DNA of 7,089 nucleotides, from the NCBI GenBank assembly GCA_959605945.1, contig CAUHGY010000085.1, forward strand, positions 1 to 7,089, in the 5' to 3' direction. The stretch's first letter is position 1; each line of letters opens with the position of its first letter. Position numbers and translations under genes: made by a program. This DNA comes from an uncultured Clostridia bacterium. GTDB lineage: Bacteria > Bacillota > Clostridia > Christensenellales > Borkfalkiaceae. This document shows, one piece after another, positions 1 through 6,098 of this stretch. Below the pieces are notes generated by a model. That model was not told the DNA's origin and searched no databases. It saw only the letters and a program-made list of their open reading frames with translations.

Positions 1-17
1 GAAACCGACGAAAATGC

Positions 18-46
18 CGATATCCGACAGTATCTGTCGGATATTG
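18..46 (-). terminator. Inverted repeat, possible terminator of tRNA-Arg
   Basis: An 11-bp perfect inverted repeat (20-30 with 34-44) encloses a 3-nt loop, and lies about 25 nt beyond the 3' end of the tRNA. Read on the minus strand, the hairpin is followed after about five bases by TTTT (11-14). The stem is strong but the T-tract is short and not adjacent, so this is a weak intrinsic terminator or a processing/transcript-end hairpin. The left edge cuts off any further context. Confidence 0.4.
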
Positions 47-68
47 CGAAAACCGCCGTGTTTCGACG

Positions 69-145
69 TGGCACACCATAAGGGACTCGAACCCCTAACC
101 TTTGCGTCCGTAGCGCAACGCTCTATCCAATTGAGCTAATGGTGC
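69..145 (-). tRNA. tRNA-Arg (anticodon ACG)
   Basis: A full cloverleaf can be folded on the minus strand. The 7-bp acceptor stem is GCACCAT with ATGGTGT, including one G-T pair at the end. The D stem is GCTC/GAGC, and the anticodon stem TTGCG/CGCAA holds the loop CTACGGA. The T arm has the loop TTCGAGT. The anticodon ACG (109-111) reads CGN arginine codons after A34-to-inosine editing. The discriminator base is G and the 3' CCA is encoded in the DNA (69-71). Total length is 77 nt including CCA. It has its own promoter (264-292). Confidence 0.97.
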
Positions 146-263
146 AAATTTAATTTTAAGCCGCCTGCACACCGAAAAACCGTTTAACCGTTACAATGCG
201 CCGACAACCGCACTTTCTGCCGTAAAACTTTCAAAAAAAATTTATAATTCCGACAGCTTTTAC

Positions 264-292
264 ATTGTATACCAAATTTTTATATTTGTCAA
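264..292 (-). promoter_or_regulatory. Sigma-A-type promoter for tRNA-Arg
   Basis: On the minus strand a perfect -35 box TTGACA (287-292) is separated by exactly 17 nt from a -10 box TACAAT (264-269). Transcription would start near 257, giving a leader of about 110 nt before the mature tRNA. The only gene downstream before the window edge is the tRNA, so this is taken as its promoter. It also places transcription of the tRNA independently of alaS. Confidence 0.8.
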
Positions 293-342
293 ATTTTTAA
301 CAATCTATTTTTAACAAAACATCAATAGTCTTAAATTACTAT

Positions 343-373
343 CTGTCTCGGCGCAGCGAATGCACCGAGACAG
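343..373 (-). terminator. Hairpin after alaS, probable terminator
   Basis: A 13-bp stem (343-355 with 361-373) with a 5-nt loop begins about 33 nt after the alaS stop codon. One position (352/364) is a G-U wobble when transcribed from the minus strand but a C-A mismatch from the plus strand, so the structure favours minus-strand RNA. The sequence after the stem is only mildly U-rich (ATAGTAATTT), so termination may be incomplete or need a factor. Confidence 0.6.
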
Positions 374-405
374 CTGCCGTTTCAACCTGATATTTTGATG
401 CCCGT

Positions 406-2232
406 TCAGGAAAGCACTGCTTTGATTCTTCTTACGCCGCTTGACGAGCTCTCTTCCTTTTTTATGGTAAACTTACCGAGTTCTCCTGTATTCGCCGCAT
501 GCGGGCCGCCGCATATCTGCTTATCGACGCCTGCTATTGTGTAAACGGATATAATCTGATCCTGCGAAGTGGGGTTAAAAACACCGTAAGCGCCTTCCGC
601 AACCGCTTTTTCATAAGGCAGTTCTTCCCGGACGACGTCAATTTTCCTGGCTATGACGTCGTTGACAAAATCTTCGAGCCGTTTAAGTTCTTCGTCAGTC
701 ATTTTATGATCGCAGTTAAAATCGAATCTGAGCCGTTCTTCGTTTATATTGGAGCCTTTCTGTTCTGTGTGGTTGCCGAACATTTTCCGAAGCCCCGCAA
801 GCATAATATGAGTTGCCGTATGATATCTTGCCGTTATCTCGTTTCTGTCCGTAAGGCCGCCTTTTGCCGACTGTGCCTGCGCTTTGGAAAGTTCCTGATG
901 CGCCCTGAAAGCTTCGTCGAATCCCGCAGTATCGACAGCCAGTCCCTTTTCTTTTGCAAGCTCGACGGTCAATTCGAGAGGAAATCCGAAAGTATCGTAA
1001 AGTCTGAATGCGGCTTTGCCGGAAATCTCTTTTTCGGGAACATAGGCAGGATCTTTCGCCGCCATAAACGCATTTTTGCGCTCCATGCCCGTAACGCACT
1101 TATCGAACTCTTTCAGACCGAGCGCAAGAGCCGATTCAAATTTTTTGATCTCTTTTGTTATTTCTTCAATGATATAATCTTTCTTTTCAACAAGCAAAGG
1201 ATATGCCTGACCGTAAACTTCGTCTATGAATATTTCGGCAACTCCGCACATGTTCACGGCATCCGTGCCCAGATTTTTGCAGTATCTGATGGCACGGCGC
1301 AAAAGTCTTCTCAAAATATATCCCGCACCTGTATTAGACGGCGTTATTCCGTTAATATCGCCTATCAGCATGACGGCAGTGCGCGTATGATCGGCGACTA
1401 TGCGCATGGCTTTTGTGATCTCTTCAACCTCGCCGTAAGTTTTTCCTGAAACCTTCTCGAGATATTTGATCGCGCCGTCAAACAAGTCTGTCTTATATCC
1501 GTCAGTCAGTCCGTTGAGAAAAAGAAGCAGCCTGTCAAGCCCGAAACCGGTGTCTACGTTTTTGTTTTCAAGTTCGGCATATTTACCGCCCGCAAGCTTT
1601 TTATACTGCATATACACGTCGTTTCCGATTTCCACGTATCTGCCGCAGCTGCAGTTCACGTCGCACGTGTCGCAGCATTTTTTGTCGTGCCTGGGATAAA
1701 ACCATTCGTTGTCCGGTCCGCAGGGTGTGCCCACGGTGCCTTCCAGTTCCCACCAGTTATTCGATTTATCGAGATAGAAAATATTTTCTTCCCTGATGCC
1801 GAGTGCCTTTAAATATTCGGCGGTTTCGGTATCTTTGGGAGCTGCGTCGTCTCCTTCGAAAACAGTTGAACAAATTTTATCTTTATCGAAACCGAAAACT
1901 TCGGTAAGCAATTCAAAAGTCCATTTGGTTTTTTCTTTTTTGAAATAATCTCCGAGGCTCCAATTGCCCATCATTTCAAAAAAAGTAAAATGCGTAGCGT
2001 CGCCGACGCTGTCTATGTCTACCGTTCTGACGCAACCCTGAACGTTGCAAAGCCTCGTGCCCTTCGGATGCTTTTTACCCAATAAATAAGGCATAAGCGG
2101 CTGCATCCCCGCAACGTTGAACATAACGCCCGTGGTACCGTCGCCTATCAAAGAAACCGCGCCGATATTGACGTGGCCGCGGTCCTCGTAAAATTTTATC
2201 CATTTTTCTCTGAGTTCTTTCGACGTAATCAT
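406..2232 (-). CDS. alaS: Alanine--tRNA ligase, short form lacking the C-Ala domain
   Basis: Cytoplasmic class II synthetase that charges tRNA-Ala with alanine. Seen in the 608 residues: the catalytic domain with motif 2 region FFEMMGNWSLGDYFK (84-98), CGPDNEWFY (171-179) and motif 3 GFGLDR (229-234); the tRNA-binding mid-domain with ADHTRTAVMLIGD (280-292) and a GYILRRLLRRA stretch near 304-314; and a post-transfer editing domain with zinc ligands H471, H475, C574 and H578. A cysteine cluster at C186, C187, C190, C194 and C196 precedes VEIGNDVYMQY and may bind metal. The protein ends at GVRRIKAVLS, just past the editing domain, so the DHHA1/C-Ala region that brings typical AlaRS to about 870 aa is absent. 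An in-frame TTG at 2268 would add 12 residues. The ATG at 2232 is preferred because GGTGAG lies 7 nt upstream and homologues begin with a TSKELR-like sequence. The cysteine insert, CGGPH and TGAGY resemble Patescibacteria-type short AlaRS, recalled from memory. Confidence 0.92.
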   Translation of the reverse strand: MITSKELREKWIKFYEDRGHVNIGAVSLIGDGTTGVMFNVAGMQPLMPYLLGKKHPKGTRLCNVQGCVRTVDIDSVGDATHFTFFEMMGNWSLGDYFKKEKTKWTFELLTEVFGFDKDKICSTVFEGDDAAPKDTETAEYLKALGIREENIFYLDKSNNWWELEGTVGTPCGPDNEWFYPRHDKKCCDTCDVNCSCGRYVEIGNDVYMQYKKLAGGKYAELENKNVDTGFGLDRLLLFLNGLTDGYKTDLFDGAIKYLEKVSGKTYGEVEEITKAMRIVADHTRTAVMLIGDINGITPSNTGAGYILRRLLRRAIRYCKNLGTDAVNMCGVAEIFIDEVYGQAYPLLVEKKDYIIEEITKEIKKFESALALGLKEFDKCVTGMERKNAFMAAKDPAYVPEKEISGKAAFRLYDTFGFPLELTVELAKEKGLAVDTAGFDEAFRAHQELSKAQAQSAKGGLTDRNEITARYHTATHIMLAGLRKMFGNHTEQKGSNINEERLRFDFNCDHKMTDEELKRLEDFVNDVIARKIDVVREELPYEKAVAEGAYGVFNPTSQDQIISVYTIAGVDKQICGGPHAANTGELGKFTIKKEESSSSGVRRIKAVLS

Positions 2233-2321
2233 TTTTTTCTCACCGTTCGCTGACGTCCGGCAGTTCAAAAAAAAACTCTCTGCCCCGCAACGATTTTTCG
2301 AATAAGTTTTAGAATATATAT
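2233..2321 (-). promoter_or_regulatory. Short alaS 5' leader, no T-box
   Basis: Transcription from the promoter at 2322-2350 would start near 2315 and leave about 80 nt before the ATG. It holds a ribosome binding site (GGTGAG, 7 nt before the ATG) and a run of nine T in the minus strand. There is no T-box consensus AGGGTGGNACCGCG and no room for the usual 200-300 nt T-box fold, which commonly controls synthetase genes in Firmicutes. Expression therefore appears not to respond to uncharged tRNA through this route. Confidence 0.6.
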
Positions 2322-2350
2322 AGTATATAAACCCGTCGAAAAATTGTCAA
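2322..2350 (-). promoter_or_regulatory. alaS: Near-consensus sigma-A promoter of alaS
   Basis: On the minus strand a perfect -35 TTGACA (2345-2350) is followed by a 17-nt spacer and -10 TATACT (2322-2327), one base from consensus. It sits in the gap between the SGNH-like gene and alaS, so alaS has its own strong, apparently constitutive promoter rather than depending on read-through from the operon upstream. Confidence 0.85.
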
Positions 2351-2405
2351 CTGTTTTCGCGTTCAAGCACCGCACAGAATGCGGTTTGGACCGTTTATTT
2401 CCCGA

Positions 2406-2939
2406 TTAAATACCGAACGCTTCGCAAAATCCCGGTGCGTGCCCGCGGAAAAAACAGTTAAGCCTGTTAAAAACCGAACGGTAACTGTCTTTGGGCGCAA
2501 TGGTCAGAAATTTTACATTTTCACGCTCTGCCGCTGCCCGTATCGCGCCGTTTAACTCGCCTGCGTTTTCGTTCATGACAGGCAAAACGTAAATATCGCA
2601 GCATTTAAACATTCTGCCGACCGTCTTAATCAGCTCACGATAGTTTTCATACACTTCGTCCGCGCTGACTCCGCGTTTAAGCTCTTCTTCGCCGAGACAT
2701 AAAAAAAGCTTGGAGGGATTAAGCCTTTTAAGACAGTCCGAAGCGACAGCCGCAGCTTCCTTAACGGTAAGTCCTTCGATACTGCGATTGTATACGGCAT
2801 AGTCCGCTCTGCCCTGCATCAATTCGTAAAAGGGGAAATTTGCCGAATACGTAGAACCGAAAACCGCAATTTCTCCTTTGACGGCAAGTTCGTTGACATT
2901 TTTGAAAAACCTTACTTTTTCCGCGCAATTTTCCTTCAT
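2406..2939 (-). CDS. Degenerate SGNH/GDSL hydrolase-like protein
   Basis: A soluble 177-aa protein with no signal peptide or membrane segment. The order of blocks follows the SGNH/GDSL fold. A beta strand leads into FGST (27-30), where FGDS is expected. YNRSIEGLT (50-58) matches block II (N-R-G-x-x-G-x-T). LFLCLGEEEL (78-87) stands where the LxGxND block III is expected. RGHAPGF (165-171) holds a histidine that may correspond to the block V catalytic His. In this alignment the nucleophile Ser is Thr (or is shifted) and the block III Asn is Glu, so ordinary esterase activity is doubtful. The start codon overlaps the stop of the PQ-loop gene (TAATG), with AGGAG 8 nt upstream, so the two are translationally coupled. 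Fold assignment is moderately sure; function is unknown. A binding-only role or altered chemistry are both possible. Confidence 0.6.
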   Translation of the reverse strand: MKENCAEKVRFFKNVNELAVKGEIAVFGSTYSANFPFYELMQGRADYAVYNRSIEGLTVKEAAAVASDCLKRLNPSKLFLCLGEEELKRGVSADEVYENYRELIKTVGRMFKCCDIYVLPVMNENAGELNGAIRAAAERENVKFLTIAPKDSYRSVFNRLNCFFRGHAPGFCEAFGI

Positions 2940-3217
2940 TATTGTTTCTCCTGTATACTTTCTCTTTTTTTATTTATGAAATACAGCACTATATCCACAG
3001 TGACCATCAAAGCGTTCAGTACGTAAAGATACAAAACATAGGTATAAACCCCTGCCACAATTTTGCTGACTATACCGGCAGCGTACCCCACAAGAATCGC
3101 CAGCATAAAAACAAAACTTTTACCCTTTGTGGACTTTGACTTAATGCTCTTATACACCGCAAGAGGCCACGAACAGCCGAAACAGATCAACATGATAGTT
3201 TCAAAAATATTTGCCAT
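2939..3217 (-). CDS. Small PQ-loop (SemiSWEET-like) membrane protein
   Basis: A 92-aa integral membrane protein with three predicted helices, about residues 5-23, 35-55 and 57-80, and a basic C-terminal tail. The segment SWPLAVYKSIKSKSTKGKS (16-34) resembles the PQ-loop signature of SWEET/SemiSWEET and MtN3 families: a proline in helix 1, then a short basic loop with S-T-K-G-K/L-S. Size and three-helix layout fit a SemiSWEET half-transporter that would dimerise to form a channel. The classical PQ pair is WP-L here, so sugar transport is an inference, not shown. It is first in a two-gene operon with the SGNH-like gene (TAATG junction). The ribosome binding site AGGAG lies 9 nt before the ATG. 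Divergent from the lysR gene, which may control it. Confidence 0.65.
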   Translation of the reverse strand: MANIFETIMLICFGCSWPLAVYKSIKSKSTKGKSFVFMLAILVGYAAGIVSKIVAGVYTYVLYLYVLNALMVTVDIVLYFINKKRESIQEKQ

Positions 3218-3265
3218 ACCTATTTTCTCCTGAAAAATTATTTACTCTTTTTTCTTTGCATTACC

Positions 3266-3274
3266 ATTATAGCA
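3266..3274 (-). promoter_or_regulatory. Extended -10 promoter for the PQ-loop/SGNH-like operon
   Basis: On the minus strand a perfect TATAAT (3266-3271) is preceded by TGC (3272-3274), giving an extended -10 element. The -35 position with a 17-nt spacer reads TATACT (3289-3294), a poor match, which suggests weak basal or activator-dependent use. The start would be near 3259, about 42 nt before the PQ-loop ATG. It lies immediately beside the -35 box of the divergent lysR promoter. Confidence 0.65.
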
Positions 3275-3303
3275 TTGACAAATCATAAAGTATAATATAT
3301 ATT
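3275..3303 (+). promoter_or_regulatory. lysR promoter
   Basis: Perfect -35 TTGACA (3275-3280), 17-nt spacer and -10 TATATT (3298-3303) on the plus strand. Transcription would start near 3310, leaving a leader of about 27 nt that holds AAGGA 7 nt before the lysR ATG. A second TATAAT (3291-3296) lies only 10 nt after the -35 box and is judged too close to be the -10. Confidence 0.75.
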
Positions 3304-3305
3304 AT
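3292..3305. promoter_or_regulatory. 14-bp AT palindrome, candidate LysR operator
   Basis: ATAATATATATTAT is a perfect 14-bp palindrome covering the -10 box of the lysR promoter and reaching into the -35 position of the divergent operon promoter. LysR regulators typically bind dyad AT-rich sites in such divergent intergenic regions and repress themselves while activating the neighbour. AT-rich DNA forms palindromes easily, and no clean T-N11-A site was identified, so operator status is tentative. Confidence 0.35.
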
Positions 3306-3336
3306 TTATAAAACCGATAACTTCAAGGAATAAATC

Positions 3337-4218
3337 ATGGAACTGTCACATCTCAAATATTTTTACGAGACGGCGCGCCTCGAGCATGTCAGCAAAGCGG
3401 CGGAACAACTGCATATTGTTCAGCCGGCGCTGACGAAATCTATCAAATCGCTTGAAGCCGAACTGGGAGTCAAACTGTTTTACCGCAGCGGCAGAAATGT
3501 TAAACTCAGCGAACACGGCAAATTTTTGTATGAAAAACTGACGCCGTTGCTTTCCGAAATAGAAAATCTGCCGATGACGGTGGCAAAAAATAAAGCCGCG
3601 GTGGAAAATACCGTGACCATAAACGTTCTTTCCGCATCAACGATAATAACCGACGCCGTGGTGGCGTTCAAAAAAACGCATCCCGACGTCATATTCAAGA
3701 TGATTCAGAACGATACGGAACCCGAATGCAATATTCTGGTCACCACAAACTCGTTCAGCCCCGTCACCCCGGCGGGCATCGTTAAAAGAGCCGTAATCGA
3801 AGAAAAAATTTATCTCGCCGTGCCGAGAATGTCTCAACTTGCAAAAAAAGACAGCATAGAGCTTAAAGACGTGAAGCAGGAAAACTTTGTAAATCTTTCG
3901 GGATCGCGGTTATTCCGCACGGTGTGCGACACCTACTGCATGAATGCCGGTTTCAAACCGAAAACCATTTTCGAAAGCGATTCTCCCCTGACTGTAAAAA
4001 ATCTTATCGGCGCAGGTATAGGAGTGGCGTTCTGGCCCGAATTTTCCTGGGGCGACATTTCCAAAAAAGGCGTTAAACTGTTAAATATTATCAGCCCCGA
4101 ATGCCGCCGTGAAATTATCCTTTACCTGACGGGGACGGGCAAAAATTCCCTTTTCGGCGAAGAATTTTTCAATTATGCGGCAGATATACTTCAAAAAAGA
4201 AAAAAACCGGTCATTTAA
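3337..4218 (+). CDS. LysR-family transcriptional regulator
   Basis: A 293-aa DNA-binding regulator of normal LysR length. Residues 3-60 are the winged helix-turn-helix: LKYFYETARLEHVSKAAE, then QPALTKSIKSLEAELGVKLF and the wing R-x-x-R-N-V-K-L-S-E-H-G. A linker helix (about 62-90) leads to a periplasmic-binding-protein-like effector domain (about 92-288) with the usual IGAGIGVAFWPEFSW stretch near the second lobe. Effector unknown. It is divergent from the PQ-loop/SGNH-like operon with about 119 bp between start codons and interlocked promoters, so that operon is the most likely target. It also lies upstream of gltA in the same direction. In Bacillus a LysR protein (CitR) controls a citrate synthase gene, so gltA is a second possible target, although it has its own promoter. 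The start is supported by AAGGA at a 7-nt spacing. Confidence 0.93.
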   Translation: MELSHLKYFYETARLEHVSKAAEQLHIVQPALTKSIKSLEAELGVKLFYRSGRNVKLSEHGKFLYEKLTPLLSEIENLPMTVAKNKAAVENTVTINVLSASTIITDAVVAFKKTHPDVIFKMIQNDTEPECNILVTTNSFSPVTPAGIVKRAVIEEKIYLAVPRMSQLAKKDSIELKDVKQENFVNLSGSRLFRTVCDTYCMNAGFKPKTIFESDSPLTVKNLIGAGIGVAFWPEFSWGDISKKGVKLLNIISPECRREIILYLTGTGKNSLFGEEFFNYAADILQKRKKPVI

Positions 4219-4340
4219 TTAACAGCACTATTTGTCTTTTTTTTCAGCGATTTTTTAAAAAAGAAAAGCTTTCTGAAAAACCCTAAAAACTCGTTTTACT
4301 GCGACCGACGGGCGCAGCGGAAGTCCTTAAAAACAGACGT
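4219..4340. other. Non-coding gap after lysR
   Basis: No gene is seen. The stretch holds runs of T and A, including the palindrome of six T and six A at 4251-4262, inside a longer AT inverted repeat (TTTTTCAG at 4240-4247 with CTGAAAAA at 4273-4280). A short GC stem (CTGCG 4299-4303 with CGCAG 4313-4317) follows. None has the GC-rich stem plus T-tract of a standard terminator, so how lysR transcription ends is not clear. The AT repeat is the only candidate. Confidence 0.4.
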
Positions 4341-4369
4341 TTGCATAATTTGCGGTTTTGTGTTATAAT
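4341..4369 (+). promoter_or_regulatory. gltA: gltA promoter with extended -10
   Basis: A -35 box TTGCAT (4341-4346), a 17-nt spacer and a perfect -10 TATAAT (4364-4369) preceded by TGT, which makes an extended -10. Start expected near 4376. This gives gltA independent transcription and a leader of roughly 145 nt. Confidence 0.78.
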
Positions 4370-4375
4370 ATATGC

Positions 4376-4520
4376 GGTAAGGCTTATTCAAGCCTTTGAG
4401 ACTGTCCGTCTATCTGCGCTGCCGCGCCGCCGTACTACATGAATCAGGACGCAAAAATGCCGTTACGATCAAGCATTTTTGTTTTTGATAATATAAAAAA
4501 TCTCGCTTAAAGGAGGTTCT
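4376..4520 (+). promoter_or_regulatory. Structured gltA 5' leader, candidate cis-regulatory RNA
   Basis: The leader contains a 7-bp hairpin (4379-4385 with 4390-4396), a small GC hairpin (4416-4419 with 4424-4427) and a terminator-like hairpin (4452-4460 with 4473-4481, 12-nt loop) followed by TTTTT. CCTTTGAG (4393-4400) is complementary over 8 bp, with one G-U, to CTTAAAGG (4506-4513), which overlaps the ribosome binding site. That pairing excludes the first hairpin, because both use 4393-4396. The ribosome binding site AAAGGAGG (4509-4516) is very strong but only 4 nt from the ATG. No known riboswitch class was recognised. Confidence 0.4.
4452..4486 (+). terminator. Terminator-like hairpin inside the gltA leader
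   Basis: A 9-bp stem CAAAAATGC/GCATTTTTG (4452-4460 with 4473-4481) with a 12-nt loop, followed directly by TTTTT (4482-4486). The stem is mostly A-T at its base, so it would be a weak terminator. It sits about 35 nt before the gltA start and could attenuate read-through into the gene. Confidence 0.35.
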
Positions 4521-5918
4521 ATGGAAATATTTGAAGAATTTATAGCAAGGTCGATGCCTTTTATAGAAAAGCTGTCGGTCAAGGCGGAACAGAGCACGAT
4601 TATAGATAACGAATACTATAAAAAATACGACGTAAAGCGCGGTCTCCGCGACATAGGCGGCGAAGGTGTGCTTGCCGGACTTACCGAAATATCCGAAATA
4701 ATTGCTTTCAAATCGACAGATGACGGAATGTATATTTTTGACGACGAAGGCAAAAAAATTCCGGTAGACGGCATCCTTCGTTACCGCGGATATGACATTA
4801 AAGATATAGTCAGAGGGTTTACGTCCGAAAAACGGTTCGGTTTTGAAGAAATAGCTTATCTGCTGCTGTTCGGAAAACTTCCTACCGCAGACGAACTGGC
4901 TGATTTCAACGCGCTGCTTTCCGGTTTCCGCACCCTTCCCATATCGTTCGTGCGCGATGTAATAATGAAAGCGCCTTCCACGGACATGATGAACGGACTT
5001 GCCAGAAGCGTTCTGACGCTTTATTCTTATGACCGCAAACCGGACGACATATCCATCCCCAACGTTTTAAGACAGTGTCTGCAGCTCATAGCGCAGTTCC
5101 CCGTATTAAGCGTTTATTCTTACCAGACTTACAAATATTACCACGACGGCGACAGTCTTATAATACATAAACCGCGCCGCGAACTGTCCACGGCGGAAGC
5201 CATGCTGGCGCTGATGCGTCCCGATGAAAAATATACCGAACTCGAAGCAAGCCTTCTCGATCTTATGTTTGTTCTGCATGCCGAACACGGCGGCGGCAAC
5301 AATTCGACGTTTACCACGCATGTGGTCTCAAGCTCCGGAACGGACACTTATTCGGTCATGGCGGCATCTCTCGGCTCGCTGAAAGGTCCGAGACACGGCG
5401 GTGCAAATATCAAAGTCGTCCGCATGTTTGAAGATATGAAAGCCAATCTGCGTTCGAGATCGGATGCCGACGTGCGGGACTATCTTTCAAAACTGCTCGA
5501 CAAACAGGCTTTCGACCGTTCGGGGCTTATCTACGGCATGGGACACGCCGTTTATTCGCTTTCCGATCCCAGAGCCGACATTATGCGCGGCTACGTGGAA
5601 CGGCTCAGCGAAGAGAAACACCGTCATGAAGATTATGAATTGTACGCCAAAGTTGAGCGCCTCGCCCCCGAAGTAATCGCCGAAAAACGGGCGATTTACA
5701 AGGGCGTTGCCGCCAATGTAGACTTCTATTCGGGTTTTGTCAATTCCATGCTCGACATTCCGATAGAGCTTTTCACCCCCATTTTCGCCACTGCCCGCAT
5801 AGTAGGTTGGAGCGCACACAGAATAGAAGAACTTGCCAACCGCGGAAAAATAATCCGTCCCAATTATTTAAGCGTTTCCCCTTCTTCCGCATACGTGCCG
5901 ATAAAAGACAGAACTTAA
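4521..5918 (+). CDS. gltA: Citrate synthase (Si type)
   Basis: Condenses acetyl-CoA with oxaloacetate to citrate and CoA in the cytoplasm, the entry step of the oxidative TCA branch and of glutamate synthesis. The 465 residues carry the family's signature in order: LRYRGYDIKDIV (86-97), the oxaloacetate-site LHAEHGGGNNST (252-263, H253 and H256), GPRHGGAN (289-296) with catalytic His292, GMGHAVYSLSDPRA (339-352) with His342, and VDFYSGFV (400-407) with catalytic Asp401. All three catalytic residues known from E. coli (H264, H305, D362) are present. The HGGGNNSTF form and the N-terminal extension of about 60 residues before the core match the clostridial-type subfamily, about 450 aa, rather than the shorter Bacillus enzymes. 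2-methylcitrate synthase is possible, but no prp genes are nearby. It has its own promoter and a strong terminator and stands as a single-gene unit; no aconitase or isocitrate dehydrogenase gene follows. Confidence 0.94.
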   Translation: MEIFEEFIARSMPFIEKLSVKAEQSTIIDNEYYKKYDVKRGLRDIGGEGVLAGLTEISEIIAFKSTDDGMYIFDDEGKKIPVDGILRYRGYDIKDIVRGFTSEKRFGFEEIAYLLLFGKLPTADELADFNALLSGFRTLPISFVRDVIMKAPSTDMMNGLARSVLTLYSYDRKPDDISIPNVLRQCLQLIAQFPVLSVYSYQTYKYYHDGDSLIIHKPRRELSTAEAMLALMRPDEKYTELEASLLDLMFVLHAEHGGGNNSTFTTHVVSSSGTDTYSVMAASLGSLKGPRHGGANIKVVRMFEDMKANLRSRSDADVRDYLSKLLDKQAFDRSGLIYGMGHAVYSLSDPRADIMRGYVERLSEEKHRHEDYELYAKVERLAPEVIAEKRAIYKGVAANVDFYSGFVNSMLDIPIELFTPIFATARIVGWSAHRIEELANRGKIIRPNYLSVSPSSAYVPIKDRT

Positions 5919-5949
5919 TGAATTTGAAAATCAATTTACGCAGTTTTCC

Positions 5950-5988
5950 CGTGCGCCGCTGCCGATTGCAGCGGTGCACGTTGTTTTT
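5950..5988 (+). terminator. Intrinsic terminator of gltA
   Basis: A 13-bp GC-rich stem (5950-5962 with 5968-5980) with the 5-nt loop CGATT, followed by TTGTTTTT (5981-5988), starting about 30 nt after the gltA stop. The pair 5955/5975 is a G-U wobble on the plus-strand RNA but a C-A mismatch on the minus strand, so the hairpin is built for plus-strand transcripts. Confidence 0.92.
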
Positions 5989-6041
5989 GCAGTTCGTTCT
6001 GTCTGCCGATTTATTTTTGAAAAAACGAATTTCACTGCAAT

Positions 6042-6075
6042 AAAAAAACGCCCGTTTCTTCTAATGTAAACGGGC
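6042..6075 (-). terminator. Intrinsic terminator of the MATE/metallopeptidase operon
   Basis: On the minus strand an 8-bp stem GCCCGTTT/AAACGGGC (6068-6075 with 6050-6057) with a 10-nt loop is followed by G and seven T (6042-6048). It lies 24 nt past the metallopeptidase stop and faces the gltA terminator, which separates the two convergent units. Confidence 0.88.
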
Positions 6076-6098
6076 AAAATTTTCCGAAAATTATTATT

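Noticed and set aside
1..81. Plus-strand open frame from the left edge (about 26 codons) ending at TAA 79-81, as the tail of a convergent CDS.
   Set aside because: It would run 13 nt into the tRNA-Arg 3' end and contains the 11-bp inverted repeat. Other frames there are also open, so openness is not informative in so short a stretch.
499..1449. 316-codon plus-strand open frame opposite alaS.
   Set aside because: Shadow of alaS. The translation has no recognisable domain, is rich in F, C and R as antisense frames often are, and has no ribosome binding site.
2233..2268. TTG at 2268 as the alaS start, adding 12 residues.
   Set aside because: The extension (MNCRTSANGEKK) has no family resemblance and covers the good GGTGAG ribosome binding site of the ATG at 2232.
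2369..2385. 6-bp hairpin (ACCGCA/TGCGGT) after the SGNH-like gene, considered as its terminator.
   Set aside because: The stem is short and no T-tract follows on the minus strand, so it was not called. Read-through into alaS from the operon is possible.
4251..4262. T6A6 palindrome as an intrinsic terminator of lysR.
   Set aside because: It lacks a GC stem. Such runs are common in AT-rich intergenic DNA, so it is described only as part of the gap.
5487..5819. 110-codon minus-strand open frame inside gltA.
   Set aside because: Antisense shadow of the conserved citrate synthase active-site region, without its own start signals or domain.
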